A stretch of 64,000 nucleotides of DNA from Parascedosporium putredinis (taxonomy: Eukaryota > Ascomycota > Sordariomycetes > Microascales > Microascaceae), in NCBI GenBank assembly GCA_949357655.1, contig CASHTG010000010.1, forward strand, positions 682,001 through 746,000, given 5' to 3'. The translations under genes and the position numbers were made by a program. The notes beneath the pieces were generated by a model. That model made no database searches. It had not been told where the DNA came from and saw only the letters and a list, made by a program, of their open reading frames with translations. Numbering within the stretch: the stretch's first letter is position 1; each line of letters opens with the position of its first letter. This document shows, one piece after another, positions 46,544 through 59,062 of the stretch.

Positions 46544-48382
46544 TTACACAATTTCCTCGCTCGACTTAGCCTCCTTACCCCGCCTCGCGCGATGATGCAA
46601 GGTAGAATCAAAACCAGACGACGGTCGGCTCTTGATCGTCTGCCGGACATGTTCCTCGCTCCTCTGCATCCAGGTGCTAAAGGGGGCGGAGCTCGAGGGG
46701 AACAGGACCAGGTTATCGGGCCCTTCGACGTGGGAGAGCAGGTTCTCGAGCTCGAGGGACTGGGCGGCGATGATGTCCATATTGGCGGCGATTTGCGAGC
46801 AGTAGGCCTCGAGGGGCAATCGTTGACATCCTCGCCAAAGGGGTTCTCGATCTCGCGACCGATGAAGAGTAGGCCGAGGATGATGTAGGAGGCGGCGAGG
46901 GTGGCGGGGATGGTGATCCAGTCGAGGGTCGCGAAGAGCTGGAAGGGGAGGAGCATGACGTAGACCCAGGTGATTTGGCTGAAGGCGATGGTGTAGGCGA
47001 TGGGGAGAGGGGTGGAGAGAACGCGCTCGGTTCCCGTCAAGGCGTCGTTGAGGGAGGCCAAGTTGTTAACTAGAGGTGCATTATCAACATTAGTCACGGA
47101 GCCCTGCAGTAAATCGGCCTCCCGCATCCAGAATGAAAACTTACAGGCAATGGTCTGCTGGATAGAGACGGTGAGCTTTCCGTCGGCAATCAGCTTGTCC
47201 ATGTAGGCGCCAAGGTAGTTGAGAATCTCGAGCGGCAGGTTGCCAAAGGGCGCGTCCGCCTTCTTCAAGGTCTTGCGGGGGTTGCTCGCGGCGAACGAGA
47301 GGCCGAGGTACTCTCCCACCTCCTTGAACCACGTCTTCTTGGGGATGACGGACTTGGAAGGGTCCTCCCTGCTGGCCTGGCCGGCAAAGGTGTGGAGGTG
47401 GGCGACGAGCTGGCTGATGTCGTCGTAGCCGGCGTACGGCTGGAAGCGGAGCTTGTGCTTGAGGGCGATGGCGAACGCTACGACGAGGTTCGAGGCGGTC
47501 CTAGCGAGGAGAAATAGATTCCACTCGTCAGTTCGTGTCTTCTTTAGAAGCGTCTCTCTCCCTACGTCACGACGGCTGCGGTTGCTCCCCCGCCCCTCGG
47601 TATGCCCACTTTCCTCGTTGGCTAAAACTTACATGGCGTGCAAGAGGTGATGCTTCCTCAACTCCGGGTTCTTCTCCTTGAGTGGACCCAGAAGATCCTG
47701 CCGAGATTCTGCGAAGCCAGGTTCACTTGGGCCCAGTACTTTCGGCCCTCGCTATACCGCTCATAAGCCGTCGATCCTCGGAAGGACAGACCCAGACCGA
47801 CGACGAAACCGGTAATCGTGAGAAGCACAGAGCTTACACTCACTAGAACATAATGAAGCTTGTTAGTTGAGGAAATTCTTACGGGATTTCTTTTTTTCTG
47901 TCAGAAAGGGGGGTGGGGGAGGAAACAGAGTCACTTGCAGTCATAGACATATTTCGAGATCACGGTGATGGCAGTAGCCCAGGCACCGACCCAAAGGAGG
48001 GGAATGATCATCTTGGGCAGGATACTGCCGTGCACGCGCAGGAAAAGAGGCCATTTCGAGTGCCTGTCGATATCGCGCGGTCCTTTCTACGACAAGTCAG
48101 CAAAGGGAACGACGGGGAACGAGTGGGGGCGCCGTGAGAAGAAGAAGAAAAAAAGGCGAGGGCATACGAAGTAGTCGTCGAGGTCGAGGCTGGTCGCGCG
48201 ACGAGTTATGGGGTTCGAGCCCGGTGGGAAGTCCGGCGACAGAGGGCCCTCGTACTGGTTGACCCTGGGATCTCGCTTCTCGACGGGGAGGATGGCCTCG
48301 TGGCCGTGATCGTGTCCATCGCCGCCGTTGGCCGCAGTAGTAGCTGCCACTACCGGGGCGCATCTCCGCCAGCGTCGCTCAT
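46544..48382 (-). CDS. Bestrophin-like anion channel (UPF0187/RFP-TM family)
   Basis: ATG at 48382; stop at 46544-46546. The spliced order is a polar N-terminus with ITRRATSLDLDDYF, then SKWPLFLRVHGSILPKMI and the helix PLLWVGAWATAITVISKYVYD, then LTITGFVVGLGLSFRGSTAYERYSEGRKYW, which is the conserved bestrophin-family core. The channel also shows TPLPIAYTIAFSQITWVYVMLLPF and REIENPFGEDVNDLPLEAYC near the C-terminus. About four introns interrupt it. One-base losses occur at G4 48355-48358 and near 46817, with a less clear switch near 47680. It is convergent with the urea transporter, 271 bases apart. Fungal members are predicted chloride or anion channels of internal membranes. Direct tests are few. 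Confidence 0.88.
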
Positions 48383-51300
48383 GATGATGACTTTGCTCGT
48401 CAAATGCCTCGGAATCTCGGTATACAGGTAATACAAGGACAATTAAGAGTGAAGGAAAAGGAAAGAGTAAGCAACGAAGAAAGAAAAGGGGATGAAACGG
48501 ACTGAAGAAGGTCAACGAGAAGAATACAAGGCAAGGGAGCTCCAGCAGCTAAGAAGGGGAAAATAAAATAAAAATCGGCAATGGACCAGGGACAGGATCG
48601 TCACTCGACACGCATCAATGCATGTGAAGGGCGAAACAGCTTCCGTTGGGGGTTTTACGGGACAGACCTACGCACACGAGCACGGAAGATATCAATCTCA
48701 ATACTTTATTCTTATTATTAGCCCCCCTTCCCCATTCAGCTGCTGTCGCAATGACCCTCCACAATCTCGCTCGATCCTCCCCCACCCACCGGCGGAGAAA
48801 AAGAAAAAGAAAAGAAAATCCGAAAGAAACAGGGAGTCTCGACAGGACTCGGTCGAATGGTGTTCATCGTGCTGTCCAACCACGCAGCGAGCCGCTCGAG
48901 GGAGCCAGGGTCGGGCAGGCCAACACAGACCATTCCCCTGTCACAGCTCAGCTGGCATTGGTGGCTGCTGTCACAGTTCGTGCAAGACAAAGCCAAGACG
49001 AATCTGGTCTAGAGGCCAATAGAGCACGCGACCAAATCTCGTTCGGGAAAGGAGGGGCACTGAAACAGCCCAGGGGCGGGAGATTGCCGAACAAATCTTG
49101 GGCATCACCCAATACCAGAGCGGAAAATAAGCTTTTAGAAGTGCCACATCCTTTCAAAAGAAAAGAAAAACATTCCATGGCGTGGTGTCAAGAGTGTGGG
49201 TGTATTGTGTCTCGTCTACTAGGTGTGTGTGCATGTCTGAGCGAGAGGGGATGATTGAGGAGGGAATATTGAAATGATTGGGTTGTGATTTCCCTCGCTC
49301 TCTTGATCTTGATCGTCGGCTCATTCGTGGCCACGGTAGTAATACTGTAATACATCGTGTAGGGTATCAACCACGATTGACTGCATGCATGGAGAGTGGT
49401 GTGTTATTGTCCCCTCGAACATCGTGTCCATGTCCCCTCCCCTCATTGTGCGTCTCCCCTTCCGTGGTTTGTTCGCTTCCCTGGTCCCCCTTCATTTCCT
49501 CATTTCCCCAACTTGGGCCCCCCAGAAAATGCCACCTCCAGCAAAACATTTTGCACTGCCCCCTTTCGGCGTGCCAATGGCCACGATCCAAACCATCCCA
49601 AGTTGCCAGACTACACCAAGAACGGCATGGGATGCTGCTCGCCAGCGGGTGTCGGTCGAAAATCACCTGCATCGTCCAGCGCCCGGTTTTATTGATTGCT
49701 TTCAGGTCGATCGGCGTGCACTTGCTTTCTTTGACCCATCTCTCCCTGGCCTGGCTTGCCCCCCTGAAGCACTCCGAAGACACTTGACACCAATTGATTC
49801 TCGGATGGAATCCCCGCGGCCGTCGTGGCCAGCCATTTTCCCAAAGCCCCGGCCCGAGCTCAGCGCAAAATCACCACTCGCGCGTTTTTCTCGCGCAGGC
49901 TAGTCGAGATCCACAGACCGAGGCGATAAGACGTGGTGGTGGCAGTGCAAACACCAAAAACCAGCTCGCGTGGGAAATTTGAGCCCCGGCCCCGGCCCAC
50001 GCTCACGCCCACTACTTTGGTATGTATCCGCCTGGTACACTCTGGCCGGAAGTCGCGATGAAAGATACGGAGGTCGACACCCGGCCTGCTGTGGGTCGAT
50101 GAGAGCCAGTCCCGTGAAGCGCCCGGGGTCCTCTAGGCGAGAATGGAAAATTAACTTTGGATGAATTTGCTTTCCAGCCCCCAATTTCTCGTCGCTCGAT
50201 CTGAACATTGAAGAGAGATACTACGAAGTACGACCCGGATATCATCCCGTCTCCTATCTCTCATCGGGGCTGGATATCGGTCCCCCTTCCCCTTTTTCCC
50301 CGGCCTTATCCACCCCCATCTTTTTATCCTGTTCTGGGAATTTTCTTTCGTAATCAGTTGAGTTAAGTTGCGTTCTTCTCGCAAATTGCTGAAGCTGTAG
50401 CTACGATTGGACGGGTGGGTCGCTCGTATTGTTACATGTAGTTGTTGGAATGTAAGCGTAGACGTCCAAACGTGAGGGCTACGAAAGTATGAAGGGGGAC
50501 GGGGCCTTCTCTCTCCGCTTCTTCTTCTCCAGACAAGTTCTGGAGGTCCCAATGTCGGCCTTGATATCACAATATACGGTTGTTCCATTAAAGAACCTCC
50601 ATGTATGATGAAAGCTCAATCAATTGAGAGCTTCGCTCTCCCCTTGTGCTCGTTTCAACTCTCCGTCGGCTATCATCGAGTCCTTCGAATCTCCACCTCG
50701 CTTCCGGTGTTGTGGTTGTGAGCGTGCTCCCTCCACTAGGTTCGCTGACCGAGCAGGAGCGAAGCGTGTGATATGACCAAAGCCCCGTTTGACTCTGTGG
50801 CACACTCAGTTCTCGACTTCCGGCCTCATATCCCTCCTCTTGGCAATGGGAGTCGCTAACATCCATGGCGAGAACCGTGCCTTCACGGCCATTGAGCTCA
50901 GCTCGACTGGCCTCGTCCACTGTTATGCTTCAGGCTATCCCGAATAGTTGCTCGCTGGCTTTACGAGGAAGAGAACACCATGCCGCAACTCGCATATACA
51001 TAACGATCCGAGATGTATCACCGGTTTCATTGTCAACTCTCCCTCAACAACAAGCATGCCACGATATCTCGCCGTTCCCCACGTCTCCTCGTCCCAGTCA
51101 CTCCCATACCCGGACTCCGCATACCGCTGATGCGAAACTGCTGTTCCCCGTTCGCTGCGCGCCTACTGATAAATCGACTGGGAACCCTTGATATGATTCC
51201 ATCCGAGACTACTCACCAAGACTCTGTTCCTCACTGACCTCACAAATCTGCAAGCGGCAGCTTGACGTATACCCCATCCAAGGTTGTGTGTTCCCGTTGC

Positions 51301-51712
51301 CAGTCAAAAATTGCCCGTGCTTCACTGCTATCTTGTCACGGAACTATGCCGCTTCCTTCACGGCCTACACAAGATCCAACCCGCTCGTTCTCCGTGCCAT
51401 CTAAGACGCACCTTGCCCACCTCTAGAATCCTGAGGTAACATGCATCGCAAACATCCAGGTAGACATTCGGTAACCGTTGGCCCAGATTACTCATCGCGT
51501 GAGCCATATTCAATACGTGTCTAGTTGTGGATTACGATGAAAAAGACTAGATGATATACACTGCTCGGGGGTCCCAGTTGTATTCAACGAGGGACACACC
51601 ATCGCTCTTCTCGCTTTACCCTACGTATCCTCTAGTCAACCTCGTTTTCACCTCGAGAAAAAGAATACATCTCCCCCAAAAGGTAATAAAAAAGACGCGA
51701 GACTCAAAAGAT
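48383..51712. other. Largest gene-free stretch in the window (3.3 kb)
   Basis: Open frames of 100-200 codons occur (48646-49254 plus; 49367-49783, 50151-50588 and 50588-50920 minus), but they overlap antisense frames, lack recognisable motifs and have no good intron borders. The stretch has many pyrimidine and purine tracts. It could hold a poorly conserved gene or a non-coding transcript, which I cannot show. Confidence 0.4.
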
Positions 51713-51813
51713 TGATAAGAGTGAGATTCGAACTCACGCCCAGTTACCTGGACCAGGAATTATTCGTTAAGCTAACCTTAACCTGGCGCCTTAGACCGCT
51801 CGGCCATCTTACC
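51713..51813 (-). tRNA. tRNA-Leu (anticodon AAG), with intron
   Basis: The minus strand reads GGTAAGATGGCCGAGCGGTC at the 5' end and ends CACTCTTATC plus discriminator A. The 7-bp acceptor stem pairs (one G-U). The anticodon stem is CCAGG/CCTGG, with loop TTAAGG, placing AAG at 34-36. An intron of about 17-18 nt follows position 37. The long variable arm region and the GTTCGAATC T-loop suit a class II leucine tRNA. A T4 run (CTTTTG) just downstream serves as the Pol III terminator. Confidence 0.9.
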
Positions 51814-52394
51814 CGTTTCTCGTTGAAGCGGGACCTCGAAGCCGGCACCAAGTATCGTGGGGGCGGGCGAAGGCGGGGCGAGAGGCATTTTCCTCCTCAC
51901 CGCTCGCTCTGGTCGCGGGCTAGTGCGGTTCTAGCCCCAAAGTTGCGAAGAAACTATGCGTATGGTCCTTGCTCCCTATTGATGTCACTTAACTCGTTAG
52001 GGGCCAGGAATGAAACCATAGAGTCCACAAAGCGTCGCAAGAATCGAGGATGAGGAGCTTCATGTTGACTTGATGCAAGCCCGAGGGTTGGCCTGTTGTT
52101 GCCGTCTCGGCATCGTTGGGCCTTTAGACGAACTGCACAACCAATTTCTTCAAAATCCGGCATTAAAGAAAAAGAAATAAGACGATTTAACTAAGGTAGG
52201 TAAACTTTTCAATATGTTCTAGCAAAAGATATTATTATTGTCACATCATGTGCTATGCAGTGGTATCTAGGCGAACGAGCCGCATCTTCGTCACCTCGTA
52301 GCCCTTTTAACGAACCCCATCACTGCGAGAATATGTACATGTGAAACACCTCTTCATCCCACTCACGTAGCCACGTCTTAGCCCGCGTTGCCAT
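51814..52394. other. Intergenic, no gene seen
   Basis: Between the tRNA-Leu gene and the leftward secreted-protein gene. Only short frames; likely upstream region of the tRNA and 3' flank of the protein gene. Confidence 0.4.
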
Positions 52395-53328
52395 TTAGTG
52401 CCATTGGAAGGCGCCATCCTTCTTATCCGCCGAGGAGGCGACGAGCTTGACCTGGTCGCACTTGAGGTCGGCGACGCCTGGGGCGCTCGGGGAGTAGAGC
52501 CTGTAGCTCCTTGTCGTGCCCGGGGTGCCGCCGGGAAGAGTACGGAGGCAAGACAACCAGTAAGGATGGCTCTTGGGGGCGAAGAAGCCGTCCTCGAAGA
52601 CTGTGGAGCAGAGCGTTGTTAGTCCGCATGCTCCTACCGCGCGTGATCCCAGCCATCCCAGCTATTTCTTTAAAGACCATGGAGAATGACTTACTAGAAA
52701 CTCCCTCTCCGCCAAGGCCTTCGCCCTCGGTAGTCGTGTCCTCCGGCCTGGTGTAGGACAGAGTTCCGTCGCTGGGGCGGATGTACCACTCCTGGCCTCC
52801 CTCAACATCCACAGCCTAGTAGCAGTTAGCACCTCGTATTTCAAATCCATCTTTTCCCCCTCGGTTTCGTTGGCTCGCCCGTCTACTTTTTCAATTTTCC
52901 ACTTACCATTTCACCGTTGGGCAGCAAAACCACCTGGTTTCCGTACTCCTCGCAGTCCACGCCATCTGCGTCCTGGCACCCGTGGCACTCCCTCGCTCCC
53001 GCGCCAATGGCAAGGTAACCACCGCACGCGCGGATGACGAGCCCGTCGACGTGCGCGCTAGCCGAGGCGGTCTTGAGGATGAAGGGCGTCTTCTGAGGTC
53101 CGCGGAGGTTCAGCGCGCCGTCGTCGCAGCGGTACATCTGGTCGGCGAAGCAGCCCCGTTGCAGGGGAGGTTGGGCAGGCCGAAGCTGATGGGACACATG
53201 AAGGAGTCGTCGAAGCACGTGTACTCGGACGGGAAGTAGCGGGCGTTGCCGCACCACTCGAGGTCCTCGGCCACGGCTACGGTGGCGGCGCCGATGGAGA
53301 GCGCGGCGAGAAGGAAACGGGCGGCCAT
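52395..53328 (-). CDS. Predicted secreted cysteine-rich protein
   Basis: ATG at 53328. A signal peptide (MAARFLLAALSIGAATVAVA, cleavage after about residue 20) is followed by EWCGNARYFPSEYTCFDDSF, NLPC, then GCFADQMYRCDDGAL and a second half with VIRACGGYLAIGAGARECHGC and DGVDCEEYG. Two or three introns are suggested (near 52811-52906 and 52600-52690). A one-base loss at C4 53154-53157 (plus strand) breaks exon 1. Paired Y-x-C and CxxG motifs suit extracellular disulfide-rich proteins of the kind seen in ascomycete secretomes. The enzyme or ligand is unknown. It is the first of five minus-strand secreted or membrane genes. Confidence 0.7.
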
Positions 53329-54201
53329 TTTGTTCTTTTCTTTTGGTCCGGTTGGGTGTCGGTTTACTGTTCTAACGGAGAGGGCAAAAGGCTGGCACAA
53401 CACGATTCCCCAAAGGATGAGCGGAACCAGATCAGACGTAACGAAGGCGCGAACAGCGAGCGACCGAAAAGAAAGAAAGGCTAGAACGAGTTGGAGAATG
53501 GCTAGGAAGAATTGGAGATCTCGCGAGGAAGAAGACAAAACGAAAAGTATGGGGAGATGGTGAAGGGGGATGAGCCAAGCTTTCAACTGGCTTTTTTTTT
53601 TTTTTTTCTTTGGGTCCCGCGTGAGGAGAAAGGAAACCCGCAAAGGTCACGATAAATTAAACATAAACCTCATCAAAAAGCAGGAGGGCAGAGGAAGCTT
53701 ACTTCCGTTCCGTGCTAACCGCAACAGCTCAATCTGGTTCTCGCGGAGTCGGCGTCCGGGGTGCGTGGCCAGCTCTGTCAAATCATGGCAACGCGCCGTG
53801 ATTAATGGTGGGGTTCGACGAATTGCGCCGCCCAAGCTGCGGTATCGAATCTAGGGCGGATAAATGATCGCTTGATTCGGATCGTCATATCCATAGAGTT
53901 GGTCGATCCTGTTTTGCCGGGTAAACGGGCCGCAATCATAAGGGTGACAATGACAAAGTATGGGGGACGGGAGAAAAGAAGAAAATATCTCATCGACGCT
54001 TTGTCAAAGCTGGCTTCTCGAATGAAATGAAACATTAAGTGGTCTGGGGATCACCGCCAACCCGAAACAAGCATCGTCACGTTGCAAAAAGTCATTCCAG
54101 AGCCGAGTGGGCTTCAATGGTTTTATTATAATTTGAGAGAGAGATGGCCGCTGACTACCTCCCACACAGGTAGGCCTGGTGAGCTACTAGTCAACGGGCG
54201 A
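53329..54201. other. Intergenic, no gene seen
   Basis: Contains a long T/A-rich run near 53590-53607 (T15-type tract). No supported gene. Includes the upstream region of the secreted protein. Confidence 0.4.
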
Positions 54202-55331
54202 CTAAAAGTTGACGCTGCTCGCCTTAAACTTGACAATGTACCGCTTTCCAACGTGCTCCGTCGCCGTATACATCTCCTTGGTTCTCTTATCGTAGCTAAA
54301 GTCCTCCGGGCCGGGGGCAGCTTCCCGGCGTTGAGCGTCGCGGCGCCACCCGGCGTCCATCCCCAGATGTCGCCGTTGCCGCTGGCACCATTGCTCCTGG
54401 AGATGAAGATCTTTCCGTCCACAGCGGCAGCGCCCTGCATACGCTCAATGTTGACGCAGTAGGCCCACGTCGCCTTGGCCAAGTTGGCCGAATCGGTCTT
54501 GAGCCGCCGCGTCGTGTAGTCAAGGTCCCACTTAGCCATACGGATGGGGTAGGCGTCGCTGTCGGCTCGGTACTCGCCGACGAGAATGCTGTCGGGCGTG
54601 CTGCTCCGGTCCAGCGAGACGTAGGAGAACTGAAAGTTGAAGCTCGGGGTCCATTCGTACCACAGCAGCTGCGGGATGACGTATCGGTACCCGGCGGCCG
54701 AGTACCCGCCCCCGCTCTTCTTACCGACGTCGTCGCCGTCATCCACGCGCCACACGTTGTCGAGGTCAAAGATGCGGATCCCGTTCTTGGTGTCCACCAC
54801 CCACAGCGTGTTGCCGTACCACACGATGCCGCCCGCGTGCACGGGCACTGGGCGGAAGTCGTCGGCGGCGTGCGGGTACACGAGCAGCACGTGGCGGTAC
54901 TTGCCCGTCGCCTTGTCGACAAAGGTGACGCGCGCGCTCGTGTCGTCGGCGTTGTGCCAGCTGACGACCCACCCGTCCTTGCCCTGGTAGATGCCGACGT
55001 CGAGCGCGTCGGCGGTGGACGAGATGCCCTGGGGCACCCACTTGGCGGTGTTGAGGTCGTCGAAGTCGGGCTTGCTCTCCCACACCCTGTGCCCGGCCGA
55101 GTTGGTCGTCATCTGGTGGTTGCCGTCGTCGAACACGTCGGCTACGCTGACGATCTTGCCCTGGGCCTTGAAGTAGCTGGAGAGGGATGCTACATTGCCG
55201 TTGACGGGCTTCTCGCGGAGCACGAAGTCGGAGCCGGTCCGCTTCTTGTCGGACGTGTTGCAGTTGGCCGGGTCTGCGGCCGTGACGGCAGTTGCCGATA
55301 GGAGAAGGGTAAAGAGATTTCGGAGCCTCAT
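54202..55331 (-). CDS. Predicted secreted protein, possibly beta-propeller
   Basis: ATG at 55331, with signal peptide MRLRNLFTLLLSATAVTA. The mature part is largely strand-like: VWESKPDFDDLNTAKWVPQG, VVSWHNADDTSARVTFVD, VHAGGIVWYGNTLWVVDT, IRIFDLDNVWRV, LVGEYRADSDAYPIRMAKW and GKIFISRSNG. The recurring W/D-rich strands suggest a propeller-like fold. No intron is visible. A one-base loss at G5 54313-54317 (plus strand) removes the real C-terminus; with one base added the frame ends KRYIVKFKASSVNF at 54202. Similar secreted proteins occur in actinobacteria as I recall, so a horizontal origin is a possible but unproven reading. No catalytic motif recognised. Confidence 0.75.
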
Positions 55332-56649
55332 TTTGTTTTTTTTCCTCCCTGCTCGTCTTCTCAATTTGGTTATGAGAAAAGGTAGGTTAGAAGAGAAGAA
55401 GGTGGTGCTAGGGTGCAACGGGTTAGGATGGGGTAGGACGGATTAAATAATAGTCCCGCTGCAGATGTCGCGTGCCTGCCCTCCTCCACGTCTCTCGAAG
55501 TTTGCGTTGGTTGCCATCTGAAAAGTTCTGGCCATTGGCGAGCTATAACGTATCAATGGTGCCATGAGGCACATCGTGTGGTTGTGGTCGGAGCTAGCGC
55601 TGCATGAGTGGCGATGCTCGGTGGACGGGAAGGAATAAGCAGCGGTAGTTTGTTATCCCGCGTCTCATTCCAAGTTGTTTTTGGGTCGTGGGCTGTTGCG
55701 CCATTGGGCGGGACCCGCGAGTCTTTTCCAGTTTTTCCAAAAATAGGCTCCAATACCACCCTAGGTTTATCTCCAGAAGATGAAGAATTCATCTGCAAGA
55801 TGGCAACGAGATAATAATACCCTCCCCCAGATTTCAATCTGCTTTCTGGGGCCTCGGTATCCAATCTGGTTGTGGCGCTAGGGGTGCCAAAGTGCATGGG
55901 CGGAAGGGTGCTGAGAGCGTCATCACGCACATCATTCTTTCCCGTCGTCTGCAACATGTGCCAACCAGGCGACCACGTTGAAGGCTTTTGGCCAGCCACC
56001 GGCAAGTGCTGCAAGGGGTCTGTATGTGATGGTATGACGGCGGGGAGAGTGTCCAGCCTCAACTTTGCATATCACGGCTTAATATCTCCCCGTCCTACCT
56101 CAACGTCGTTGCATACATGTGGACCGGAAGCATGAGCAGACTTGGTGTCCGCGTGCGAGGGAAGAACAACAAAAGTTGACATCCCTCGGGGGTGACTGAG
56201 GCTCTTGGAGATGGAGAGTGCCAAGCCGTCATCGTCAAGCGTTCCTTATCCTTGGCCAGATGACTTGACGTTATGCCGCCGCACCGATGCTTACTCTTGC
56301 CTGCTTACTTGTAGCTTGGCCCACGAATGCTTATTTTGAACCCTTTTCGTGCCTTCAAGGGGCTTAATTAGTGTAGCCTTATAGGGCCAGCCATTGGATG
56401 CAGGCCCAGGTTGCACAAGGGAGGCTTCCGCGACCCGGCCCCGGGAAAACACGACGAGATATCAGGTTGACCAGGGTAATCAAGCAAGGTGCGTCAAAAC
56501 GCGCCTCTTGGCGCTCCATGTATATATTGAAGGGGGTATAATTTATCGCGGAACTAGAATTACATTTCACCATTTATCACATTACATTGAACAATTTCTT
56601 TTCCTCCTCTATTGGTCATGTAGGCTTTTTCTCGAATCGAATTTCAAAA
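55332..56649. other. Intergenic, no gene seen
   Basis: About 1.3 kb with short overlapping frames and no recognisable motif. Confidence 0.4.
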
Positions 56650-57642
56650 TCACTCTGTGCAAGAATGCGCCTTTTGCGACCCGTCGCAGTTGATGAAGAC
56701 GCTAGGAAACGGTCCGCTCGACTCGTAGCGGTAAAATTCTTTGCACCGCACGCTAAGGTCGTCGCAAAGGTGACGCAGCACGCCGTCGAGTTGGGCAGCC
56801 ATATGTAGCTGACGGCTTCGAAGCCAAACTTGAAAAGGCCCTCGGTGCGGTAGATGGGCGATACCTCGCCCTGGAAATTCTTCTTGGACCACGCCTGGAA
56901 GGCGAACGTGTCGGTCGGGATGGTTTCGTTAAGGAAGCGAATCGTCTCGGAAGGGTCGGGTGCCGATGATGTGCTTGACTTTGTTTGCGTGGATGCGGCT
57001 GTGTGGGTGGCTTCGGCATCTTGGCCGGTTTCTGTTGGAGATTCGCTGCTGAAAGAAGAAAAAGGCACAAGGCGCCGTTTGGTTAGCATTCCCGTCTGAC
57101 AAGTACAACTCGTTGGATTTCTCACGTCCGCATTGAGAATGGGACGGAGGATGGGGGTGTTGGGTTTCAGGGACTTGACCGGTAGTCATAGCATACCTTG
57201 CTGTTTCTTCACCTTGATCAGCACCATCGGAGCCGGCGGAAGCGGCTGCCTTGGAGCCCTTGTTCGCGGCTAGGCCTCCTCCTATACCGCCTCCGAGCGC
57301 CGCAGCGAGCACGACTAAAACGAGCACAAACAGGATCCAGAAATTCTTCTTCCTCAGCCCACATATCGTCTTGGCCGGGGCCTGTGATTCTGCGGGAGGT
57401 GGGCCGCCAAAGGGACTTCCGGGTACGAGGGTCTCGGTGTACGGGCTGACGGCGGAAAAGGGCGGCGGGGATGGATTTGGCGCGCCCACAAACTTGGGAG
57501 AGTCGTCGAGGATGACGGGATACTTGGCATTATGGTCGTGGAGGTGGTTCGGGTACTGCGCCGCGGCGTGTTTGGGGATGGCTTCGGGCGAGGCATCCGG
57601 CACCACCTCTGGGAGGTTTTCGTCCGCGCGGTAATAAGCCAT
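56650..57642 (-). CDS. Single-pass membrane protein with extracellular Cys-containing domain
   Basis: ATG at 57642. Exon 1 to 57197, intron 57049-57196 (GTATGC donor, GCTAACC branch, TTTCAG acceptor), exon 2 56650-57048. The cytosolic N-terminus is proline-rich (MAYYRADENLPEVVP). One transmembrane helix follows, ILFVLVLVVLAAALGGGIGGG, with a GGGxGGG packing motif. Next comes a Ser/Thr-rich linker and an extracellular tail with Cys residues (LPNSTACCVTF, then VRCKEFYRY and INCDG). A one-base loss at A3 56766-56768 (plus strand) shifts the end; with one base added it runs to the stop at 56650-56652. The layout fits fungal surface sensors or mucin-like proteins. Function unknown. Confidence 0.7.
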
Positions 57643-59062
57643 ACTTGGGTCTGTCTTGGTGGGTGGAAACCGTGAAGCCAAGACACCGGCAGGAACGGTA
57701 GAGTCTCGCGGAATCAAAGGCAATTGGGGAAGAGGTGAAAAGGAGACGAGATCAAAAACAAGGTTAAATTGGAAATATGGACCCCTTTCCTCCTCTGCGG
57801 GGTTTTGTCTGTGTGTGCCAACGGGTGGTGGATCAATTGAGTGGGCTCCAGAAATCCGGTTCGCCTGTCTCCCGCTCTGTTTCCTTGGGAGAGTGGTAAT
57901 CGACGGAATGGGTGTTTCTATGGCTAGCCTGGTGGGTAGTCCTCGATGGGGCGGATATGGCGCACTTGGCTGGGACAGCAGTCTCGTTCTCAAGCCACAA
58001 CCGTCCGAACCCTGGTCGGTGGGAGTGGGCACGCAGGCAATACATGTACGCTACACTATATGTGAACGAAGAGAGATAATACAGAGAGTGACAGAGAGAG
58101 ACAGAGAGTGAAAAAAATTGACCTCCAGGCTCTTCTCAAGCGTCCATGAATCCAACAAAGATGCAGGCCGTGCCGCACCATAAACTGTCATTCTCCACTT
58201 CTTATGATGCAGATGGGAGATGAGTGGAAGATCGGACTTGTTGCCTGTTCGGTACAAGGGCGGTTTCCCGGTTTCTCCACCACCACGCTCTCAGTTGTCA
58301 AAATCCAGCGATCCTTCCCATCCTTCATGGAGCGCGTGCAGGTCTCTTGCGCTGAAGAGGAACATTTACAAGGTTACATCAAATTTCCGCACGAAGGGAG
58401 AAGCCAAAAGAGAGGGAGGAAAAAGTCGATTTCCAACCACATGCAGTTGGTGCCCCTGTTGCTTGCTGCACCTCATCAGCCACACGGAAGCCAGCGCGTT
58501 GGCCATGTTTATCGAGGCTACAGGACGAGAGCAGCTTCCATGACTCGTCGGTTAACGATTGGGGGCTTCTAACTCGTACACTAGACATGAGGAGCAATTG
58601 AGTTAAGATTTGAGAGGGTCGTCAAACCACACAAGCGCAGAATAGATTCAATAAAGCTCAAGGCAAATGCGGACAATGGACCGCTGATAAAAAGCTAATT
58701 ATAGGTAGTGTAACGGTCCGCCCCTAGCTCAGGTACCCCAAATTGTGGCGCTCGCGATTGGGAGCCTGGATTTAATATCAAAACCTGCGGTTTAGGCGCG
58801 AGCCATCCAGCAGAACGAACTTTGATCCCGACGCATAAAAGCACCAATGAATGTAGGTTGTTTAGTCCTTTTTCCTCATAAGTAGCCAGGTGACCGTTCC
58901 CGAACACCATTGATAGTCTTGGATCATGGCATGGCCACATGTAATGAATTCAGTCATCCTGTTCCGCGACTCGCCTGGAGAGCCACCAAAAGAGACCTTT
59001 TTCTGTCGCCGATAAGCGCTATCGTAGCGATGATTATGAAAGTCCGGACAATGGCCTTACGG
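57643..59062. other. Intergenic with a 10-bp tandem repeat
   Basis: No gene seen. It includes the tandem repeat at 58081-58110 listed separately. Confidence 0.4.
58081..58110. repeat. Three-copy 10-bp tandem repeat
   Basis: acagagagtg, acagagagag and acagagagtg lie in direct succession, with one mismatch in the middle copy, and are followed by a short A run. A simple-sequence tract without other context. Confidence 0.7.

Noticed and set aside
48646..49254. 202-codon plus-strand open frame
   Set aside because: Overlaps several antisense frames, lysine/arginine-rich low-complexity start, no motif or splice support.
50151..50920. Two adjoining minus-strand frames of 145 and 110 codons
   Set aside because: No recognised motif and no consistent splice sites between them; possible but unsupported.
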